Shown here in pieces: positions 15,216 through 19,752 of a DNA stretch of 19,752 nt. Numbering within the stretch: position 1 is the stretch's first letter; each line of letters opens with the position of its first letter. The position numbers and the translations under genes were made by a program. Where the stretch lies: positions 1 through 19,752 of the forward strand of contig DATKCH010000074.1 in NCBI GenBank assembly GCA_035513295.1, in the 5' to 3' direction. Origin of the DNA: DATHRK01 sp035513295. GTDB taxonomy: Bacteria; Gemmatimonadota; Gemmatimonadetes; Longimicrobiales; RSA9. A model generated the notes under the pieces. It was not told the origin of the DNA and did not search any database. It worked only from the letters and a program-made list of their open reading frames with translations.

Positions 15216-16523
15216 TCAATCCGGCACGAGTCCGGCCTCGAGCAGGCGCGGCCGCTCTTCCGCGCGCAGGCGCCGCGCGGCCGCCTCCATCTCTCGCATC
15301 GCTCGCAGCACGTTGCCGGAGGCGATCTTCCGCAGATCGTCCTCGCCGTGGCCCCGGCCCAGCAGCTCCGCGAAAAGGTAAGGGAAGCGACTCACGTCTT
15401 CGAGGCCGACGATGGTGGCGCCGATGCCGTCGAAGTCCGAGCCGATCCCCACGTGGTCGATGCCCGCCACGTTCACCAGGTGGTCGATGTGGTCGGCCAT
15501 GTCCGATATCGTGCCGCGCGGCTGCGGATGGGCGTCCTGCCACGCGTCCAGCTCCGCGCGGATCGTCACCGGATCGTCCAGCCGTGCGGACAGGGCCTCT
15601 CGGACCGAATCGCGCGCCTCCGACCACGCGCCCGCCCGGGGCGCGACGAAGGCCGGGACGAACGTCGCCATCACCACGCCGCCGTTGTCCGGGAGCAGGC
15701 GCAGGACGTCGTCGGGGACGTTTCGCGGGTGCGCGTTGAGAGCGCGCGCGGAGGAGTGGGAGAAGATCACTGGCGCGCGCGTCACCCGCAGCGCGTCCAG
15801 CATCGTCTCCCTGCTCACGTGGGAGACGTCGACGAAGATCCCGAGGCGGTTCATCTCGCGAACGACCTCCTCGCCGAACTCGCTCAGGCCCTGGTGCTGC
15901 GCGGCGTCCGTGGAGGCGTCGGCCCAGTCGTGCGTGCGCGAGTGGGTGAGCGTCATGTACCGGACCCCCAGGGCGTGGAACATGCGCAGCGCCGCGAGCG
16001 AGTTTTCGATGGCGTGCCCGCCCTCGACGCCGATCAGCGACGCCACCTTCCCCGATGCTCGGATCCTCTGCACGTCGTCCGCCGTGTAGGCCATCTCGAG
16101 TCGGTCCGGGTAGGCGCCCACCAGCCGGTGCACCGCGTCGATCTCTTCCAGCGCCCGCCGTAGCCCGCCGGTCGCCAGGTAGTCGACCGACACGTACGCC
16201 GACCAGAACTGCGCGCCGACGCGGCCCTCGCGCAAACGCACGAGGTCCGTGTGGAACCGGTCGCCCCGCCGCGAAAGGTCGATACGCAGAGGATCCGCTC
16301 CGGCCTCGTTCAGGATCTGCGATGGCAGGTCGTTGTGGCCGTCGAAGACCGGCGTCTCCGCCAGAACGGCGCGCGCACGCGCGAGCAATTCGGGATCGGG
16401 GTCCGGCCACTGCTGGCCCTGCGCGGCACCGGGCGCGGCCCGTAGCAGCGCCGCCAGCACGACGCCGAGCGCGAGCGCCGTCACTGCCGCGCTCCGGCGT
16501 GCGTTTCCGTTCGAGCCCATCAT
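15216..16523 (-). CDS. exported membrane dipeptidase (peptidase family M19)
   Basis: A 435-aa zinc dipeptidase of the renal dipeptidase family. The binuclear zinc site is complete: H63-x-D65 (in DGHNDLP), bridging E167 (in GVEGGHAIEN), H235 (in DVSHVS), H256 (in FSHSSARA) and D363 (in GSDFDG). The N-terminus is a Sec signal peptide of about 35 residues ending around GAAQ, so the enzyme acts in the periplasm or outside. Known members hydrolyse dipeptides, including those with a C-terminal D-residue, and some open carbapenem rings. ATG at 16523 has GGAGA seven bases upstream; a second ATG follows at once. It is the first gene of the minus-strand operon and divergent from the 191-aa protein across a 233-bp spacer in which I found no convincing promoter. 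Confidence 0.95.
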   Translation of the reverse strand: MMGSNGNARRSAAVTALALGVVLAALLRAAPGAAQGQQWPDPDPELLARARAVLAETPVFDGHNDLPSQILNEAGADPLRIDLSRRGDRFHTDLVRLREGRVGAQFWSAYVSVDYLATGGLRRALEEIDAVHRLVGAYPDRLEMAYTADDVQRIRASGKVASLIGVEGGHAIENSLAALRMFHALGVRYMTLTHSRTHDWADASTDAAQHQGLSEFGEEVVREMNRLGIFVDVSHVSRETMLDALRVTRAPVIFSHSSARALNAHPRNVPDDVLRLLPDNGGVVMATFVPAFVAPRAGAWSEARDSVREALSARLDDPVTIRAELDAWQDAHPQPRGTISDMADHIDHLVNVAGIDHVGIGSDFDGIGATIVGLEDVSRFPYLFAELLGRGHGEDDLRKIASGNVLRAMREMEAAARRLRAEERPRLLEAGLVPD

Positions 16524-16744
16524 TCGTGTCTCCAGTCGTGTGCGGGGCACGCGCCGACCCCAGGCGAACCGCCGCGACCGTCGGCATCCCGGGTGGAGCG
16601 TTCGCGCGGGAACGCACCTGCGCGATGGGGTATCAATGGAACGTGTGGTCGGGTGGTGCAATCCCGGCTTCCTCTCCCGCGCGGACGGATCGCGCAGGCC
16701 CGGCCTGGCTTTCGCGATGCGGGATCACGGTGGAGCGAGCCGCT

Positions 16745-16752
16745 GGAGGAGG
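16745..16752 (+). promoter_or_regulatory. strong ribosome binding site deciding a TTG start
   Basis: GGAGGAGG lies 4 nt before TTG at 16757. The in-frame ATG at 16625 has nothing comparable, and the residues between the two look non-coding. Confidence 0.75.
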
Positions 16753-16756
16753 AACC

Positions 16757-17332
16757 TTGGACGAACTGATCGTCGTGACGTACCCGCAACCGCTGTCGAT
16801 CGAAGCTCGGCGCGTGGACCATCACGCCGTGCCCGATGACGGCATCGGTCTCGCGTACTACTTCCGCGGCCACATCATCGCCCGCGGGGTCGTGTCCCGC
16901 GAGGGCCTCGAGGCGATCGACAAACTCCTGCGCGCCCCTGTCCCCGTCGCGCTCGCGGCGAGCGAGGACGAACACGGCAACATCGATGCGCGCGTGTGCC
17001 TGGTGCTGCCCGTGAACCGTCAGGCAGGCGAGGAGCCGGCGGATGAGGGCGGCGAGGAGGAAGCCTGGCGCGAGAGCGTGCCCAGCGCGTCGTACGAAGA
17101 CAGCGTTCCGGCACCGCCGTGGGAGCAGGAAGGTGGATCGTCGTACGGCGAGGGGGACGGAGACCGCGCCCACGTGGCGCTGCTGCCCATAGGCAACGTC
17201 GTGCGTAACTCGCGGGACCGGCACCATTCGGACGTCGCCGGCGACGCCCGCGAGATGCTCGAGAACCTCCTCGCGGGCCAGGCTCGCGACGCCGATCAGA
17301 AGGCGATCGATGATCTCCTGAAGAGCCTGTGA
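16757..17332 (+). CDS. protein of unknown function, 191 aa, TTG start
   Basis: I do not recognise this protein. It has an alpha/beta-looking N-terminal part (about residues 1-95: LDELIVVTYPQPLSIEARRV ... GIGLAYYFRGHIIARGVV ... VCLVLPVNRQ), a low-complexity acidic linker (about 96-135, rich in Glu, Gly and Ser), and a C-terminal segment with a beta patch (HVALLPIGNVV) and a final amphipathic helix rich in Ala, Asp and Leu. There is no signal peptide or membrane span, so it is probably cytoplasmic. TTG at 16757 is chosen for its strong Shine-Dalgarno; the frame is open far upstream but only as antisense of the dipeptidase gene. It stands alone, divergent from the dipeptidase. Confidence 0.75.
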   Translation: MDELIVVTYPQPLSIEARRVDHHAVPDDGIGLAYYFRGHIIARGVVSREGLEAIDKLLRAPVPVALAASEDEHGNIDARVCLVLPVNRQAGEEPADEGGEEEAWRESVPSASYEDSVPAPPWEQEGGSSYGEGDGDRAHVALLPIGNVVRNSRDRHHSDVAGDAREMLENLLAGQARDADQKAIDDLLKSL

Positions 17333-17376
17333 GTCCCACCCACCCGTCCGCCTGCCCCGACGGAAGCTGAGCACGG

Positions 17377-17391
17377 CGCGCTTCGGCCGCG
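17377..17391 (+). terminator. possible UUCG-loop hairpin downstream of the 191-aa gene
   Basis: CGCGC-TTCG-GCCGCG can form a five-base-pair stem with one bulged C, capped by the stable cUUCGg tetraloop, 45 nt after the stop. No T-tract follows. It may mark the end of the transcript or act as a stabilising 3' hairpin. Confidence 0.3.
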
Positions 17392-17446
17392 GGCCACCCC
17401 CCGGTGACGGCTGGCACCGCGTTGCTACCGTTCCTACCTTCTCCGC

Positions 17447-18430
17447 ATGCTCCCCGGGACGATCACCGACACTTCGGCCTCCAGCGCCGTCGAAGGCCGC
17501 TACCGCGACATCTTTCGGCGTCTCCACGCCGGCCACGACCGCTGCGCCGCCGACGAGTGGCTGCGGGAGCCCTGCCGGCGCAGCGGCGTGCCCGTGGCCC
17601 CCATCGTCTGGTCGCGGCGGAACGGGCCGTGGCGCCAGGTCCCGATGCTGCTCGTAGGCGCCGCGCCCGGCAACGCCGGCGGTCGGGGAAGCGGCGACAT
17701 GGGCGCGCACGGCACGCGCATTCCTTTCGGCGGCGACATCGCCGGGGCGAACCTGGACCTGCTGCTCAGGGCAGTCGACCTCACGCGGGACGACGTGTTC
17801 ATAACGGCGGCGCTGAACCGCCTGCCCGACCAAGGGGGCGGAGAGCCCGGCGCCGCGGAGATGGCCCGGCCCATTGGGGCGTACGCCGACAGCATGGCGG
17901 CTTTGCGGGACACGATCCTCGCCAGCGGGGCGGGCCTGGTGGTGGCGCTGGGCAACGTGGCTCTGCGCGCGTGCGTCGCCGCGGCCGCCGGTCGGTGGCG
18001 GAGCGCCGGGGACGATTTCCGGCTGCCGCGGCTGCGTCGCCTGGAAGCCGGAGGGGTGCGGCGCGGCGAAGCCATTCCGTGGCCGAACGGAGCCGGTGTC
18101 GACCTCTCCGGACCGGACGCGCCGTTCCGCTCGGACTGGCTGCGCGCGTGGGACGCCCCACCGCCCCGTCTGCTCTGGCTGCTCCACCCGAGCGCGCAGA
18201 ACATGAGCCCGCACGCGGGGGTGCATACGGCCTTTCATCGGCGGATGGTGGAAACCCTGGCGGCGCTGCGCCGCGCGGCGGCGGACGCCGCCCTGGCGCG
18301 GCACGGCGAGCCCCGCGCCGCAGCGCGGCCATCCGACCCAGGGAGCGTCTACGAAACGCCCGAATGGCGGGAACGCGTGGGCGATCGTCACGACGCCCTG
18401 CTCGACCTCTGGGGCCGGAAGGGCCTGTAG
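17447..18430 (+). CDS. uracil-DNA glycosylase superfamily protein, divergent family 5-like
   Basis: A 327-aa protein with the core of the UDG superfamily: motif A as LLVGAAPGN (about residues 70-78), then GTRIPFGGDIAGANLDLLL (91-109), FITAALNRLP (120-129), LVVALGN (166-172) and motif B HPSAQNM (H249-M255). The PF-GD-x-x-G-x-x-L pattern and HPSxQN most resemble family 5 (UDGb). Differences are marked: an insertion follows motif A, the cysteine expected after ITA is absent (NRLPD), and only three cysteines occur in all (C33, C43 and one near 178), so the usual four-Cys Fe-S cluster is unlikely. A C-terminal extension of about 65 residues, partly Ala/Arg-rich, is also unusual. ATG at 17447 lacks a Shine-Dalgarno, and a TACCTT element ends 6 nt upstream, hinting at a leaderless mRNA. 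Glycosylase activity is inference. Confidence 0.75.
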   Translation: MLPGTITDTSASSAVEGRYRDIFRRLHAGHDRCAADEWLREPCRRSGVPVAPIVWSRRNGPWRQVPMLLVGAAPGNAGGRGSGDMGAHGTRIPFGGDIAGANLDLLLRAVDLTRDDVFITAALNRLPDQGGGEPGAAEMARPIGAYADSMAALRDTILASGAGLVVALGNVALRACVAAAAGRWRSAGDDFRLPRLRRLEAGGVRRGEAIPWPNGAGVDLSGPDAPFRSDWLRAWDAPPPRLLWLLHPSAQNMSPHAGVHTAFHRRMVETLAALRRAAADAALARHGEPRAAARPSDPGSVYETPEWRERVGDRHDALLDLWGRKGL

Positions 18431-18443
18431 AAGGGCCAGCCGA

Positions 18444-18707
18444 ATGGGCTACGCCGCGCGCCCCCGCCCGCACGGGATCCCCACCGTTCTCGTGCGGCTT
18501 TCCACCGACGATGGAGAGATCGCCTTTCGCGCCCGCTGGAGGGAAAAGCCCATCGCGCTTCAGCGGCGCATCCTGTACCGGCTCAGGGAGGGCAAGCCGC
18601 TCTGGTTCGAGGACGAGCGCGGGCGGGATCTCTGTTTTCGGCCCGAGTGCATCTCGGGCGCTGTGGTGGATGGGCGAGCGGGGTACGTGCTCGGCACGCA
18701 TGCGTAG
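18444..18707 (+). CDS. small protein of unknown function, 87 aa
   Basis: Not recognised. This basic 87-aa protein has short beta-like stretches (IPTVLVRLST, EIAFRARW), a basic helix (ALQRRILYRLREG) and two cysteines (DLCFRPECISG) 6 residues apart. There is no signal peptide or membrane segment. ATG at 18444 is 13 bp after the UDG-like stop, with GAAGGG about 8 nt upstream, so it is probably co-transcribed and may act with that protein. The compact spacing and a high-GC codon pattern like its neighbours support it being real. It could not be assigned to a family by eye. Confidence 0.6.
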   Translation: MGYAARPRPHGIPTVLVRLSTDDGEIAFRARWREKPIALQRRILYRLREGKPLWFEDERGRDLCFRPECISGAVVDGRAGYVLGTHA

Positions 18708-18727
18708 GTTCATACCCGGGAGATGAC

Positions 18728-19504
18728 ATGACCCGATGCGGCTTCGTGCGCGCGGTCGTCGCGGCCTCGATCCTGGCGGCGCCCGGCGCCGCCCAGCAGC
18801 AGGAAGTCGAGATCGTCGTCACGACGGTGGCCACGGCGTCTGGATGCTGACCGGACAGGGTGGCAACATCGCCATCGGTGCGGGAGCGGACGCGGTGTTC
18901 ATCGTCGACGACCAGTTCGCCCCTCTCACGGACAGGATCTCGGAGGTGATTCGCGAGCTCGGCCACGGGACGTCGACTTCGTGCTGAATACGCACTGGCA
19001 CGCGGACCACACCGGCGGGAACGAGAACTTCGGGCGGGCTGGAGCGCGAACGACATGGCCTTCCACATCAACGGCGAGGACATCGAGGCCGTCCACGCGC
19101 CGGCCGCGCACACCGACGGCGACGTCATGGTCTTCTTCAGGAACGCCAACGTCATCCACATGGGAGACACGTTCTTCGCGGGGCGCTACCCGTTCATCGA
19201 CCGGTCCAGCGGCGGATCGATCGACGGGCTGATCGCCGCCGCCGACGCGGCGCTCGAACTGTCCGACGCCGAGACCCGGATCATGCCGGGTCACGGGCCG
19301 CTGTCCGCGCGCGCGGACCTCGAGGCCTACCGGACCGTCCTGTCGACGGCGCGCGACCGCGTCCGGGCGATGATCGCCGAGGGCATGAGCGCGGACGAGG
19401 TCGTGGGCGCGGCCCCTTCGGCCGAATGGGACGAAACCTGGGGCGGTGGCTTCATTGGCCCGGAAAACTTCCTGCGCGCCGTGTACGACAGCCTCTCGGA
19501 GTAG
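18728..19504 (+). pseudogene. decayed exported MBL-fold metallo-hydrolase
   Basis: The pieces of one MBL-fold hydrolase lie in three successive frames. Frame one (from ATG 18728) gives a signal peptide (LAAPGAAQQQ) and VEIVVTTVA. After one missing C near 18831 it continues as GVWMLTGQGGNIAIG ... VIVDDQF-type sequence. After one missing G near 18967 it continues as DVDFVLNTHWHADHTGGNENFG, with the metal motif HxHxDH at 18992-19009. Near 19041-19049 the text jumps to a third frame, NDMAFHINGEDIEAVH, omitting roughly 40 residues seen in intact relatives, then runs to the stop with AHTDGD, HMGDTFF and PGHGPL. All metal motifs survive but not in one frame. Real decay is likeliest; base-calling errors in C/G runs could explain the two single-base losses but not the larger gap. 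A short GGGAGA precedes the start. Confidence 0.85.
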
Positions 19505-19540
19505 ACGGCGCCGCCGTTCCGGCTGCCGCGCGTGGCGGGT

Positions 19541-19752
19541 TCATTCGCCCTCTCCGGCCGGGCGCGCAGGGTCGGGGACCTGGAGCCGGCGATCGAAGTC
19601 GTGCGCCTCGGCCAGCCGCCCCACGTGATCCTCGAGCGCCTCCACGCGCTGTTCGAGGAAGGCGATCCGCTCCCTCGCGACGAGCAGCTGCTCCCCGCCG
19701 CCCCCCTGCGCCTGCCGCCAGCTCGTGAGCGCCTCGACGAGCGGTTTGGCGG
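19541..19752 (-). CDS. C-terminal end of a coiled-coil protein, cut by the window edge
   Basis: The minus strand is open from the window edge to a TGA at 19541, giving the last 69 residues of a protein. Residues such as REERIAF-type heptads (ARERIAFLEQRVEALEDHV) form a short coiled coil, preceded by a Gly-rich turn (QAQGGGGEQ) and followed by a polar tail (VPDPARPAGEGE). No domain can be named from this fragment. It converges on the decayed MBL gene with 36 bp between stops. Its composition and heptad pattern argue for real coding rather than a chance open frame. Confidence 0.55.
   Translation of the reverse strand, partial: AKPLVEALTSWRQAQGGGGEQLLVARERIAFLEQRVEALEDHVGRLAEAHDFDRRLQVPDPARPAGEGE

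Noticed and set aside
14110..15381. A 423-residue plus-strand open frame opposite DUF429, DinB and the dipeptidase
   Set aside because: Arg/Ala/Gly-rich shadow of three well-supported minus-strand genes.
17413..17425. A sigma-54-like sequence TGGCAC-CGCG-TTGCT ahead of the UDG-like gene
   Set aside because: Only 9 bases lie between the GG and GC dinucleotides; sigma-54 promoters need 10, and this spacing is strict.
18736..18987. Separate small genes at 18736-18987 and 18981-19232
   Set aside because: They are fragments of one MBL-fold gene in shifted frames; their starts lie inside the homology.
1..19752. CRISPR arrays, tRNAs, transposases, integrases, att sites or a defence island
   Set aside because: No repeated spacer units, tRNA-like cloverleaf, transposase or recombinase motifs were seen by eye.

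Overview
The window is about 20 kb of very GC-rich, densely packed bacterial chromosome. I count eighteen intact or nearly intact protein-coding genes, one decayed gene and one gene cut by the right edge. Lipoprotein and Sec signals, a TonB-type domain, an M19 dipeptidase and a full-length 2-oxoglutarate dehydrogenase E1 point to an aerobic, diderm, high-GC bacterium. The frequent GTG/TTG starts and the gene mix would suit Gemmatimonadota or a similar phylum, but that placement is inference. I see no tRNA, rRNA, CRISPR array, transposase, integrase or attachment site. The region reads as chromosomal backbone, not a mobile island.

Left block (20-4660, minus strand): mutS, a small lipoprotein-like protein with a TonB C-terminal domain, and cystathionine beta-synthase (cbs) run in one direction. 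The last two overlap at a TTGA stop/start. A 141-bp divergent spacer with an 8+8 bp inverted repeat separates mutS from a secreted protein of unknown function (4802-5413, plus). That gene converges on a lipoprotein-like MBL-fold hydrolase (5423-6175, minus).

Central plus-strand block (6283-13279): a Na+/Ca2+ exchanger-family antiporter, then 2-oxoglutarate dehydrogenase E1 (sucA, with no E2 or E3 gene next to it), a DinB-family protein, a class D (OXA-type) beta-lactamase lipoprotein, a D-amino-acid oxidase translationally coupled to it by a GTGA overlap, and a Cdd1-family helix-hairpin-helix protein.

Minus-strand block (13307-16523): an exported M19 dipeptidase, a second DinB-family protein, a DUF429 protein and uridine kinase (udk), spaced like an operon.

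Right plus-strand block (16757-19504): an unrecognised 191-aa protein with a TTG start, a divergent uracil-DNA-glycosylase-superfamily protein, an unrecognised 87-aa protein, and an exported MBL-fold hydrolase broken by two single-base losses and an internal deletion. A truncated coiled-coil protein (minus strand) enters from the right edge.

I did not find a convincing new multi-gene defence or mobile system. The most interesting items are the coupled beta-lactamase/D-amino-acid oxidase pair with an M19 dipeptidase nearby, the UDG-like protein that has lost its likely Fe-S cysteines, the decayed MBL gene, and two intergenic inverted repeats.
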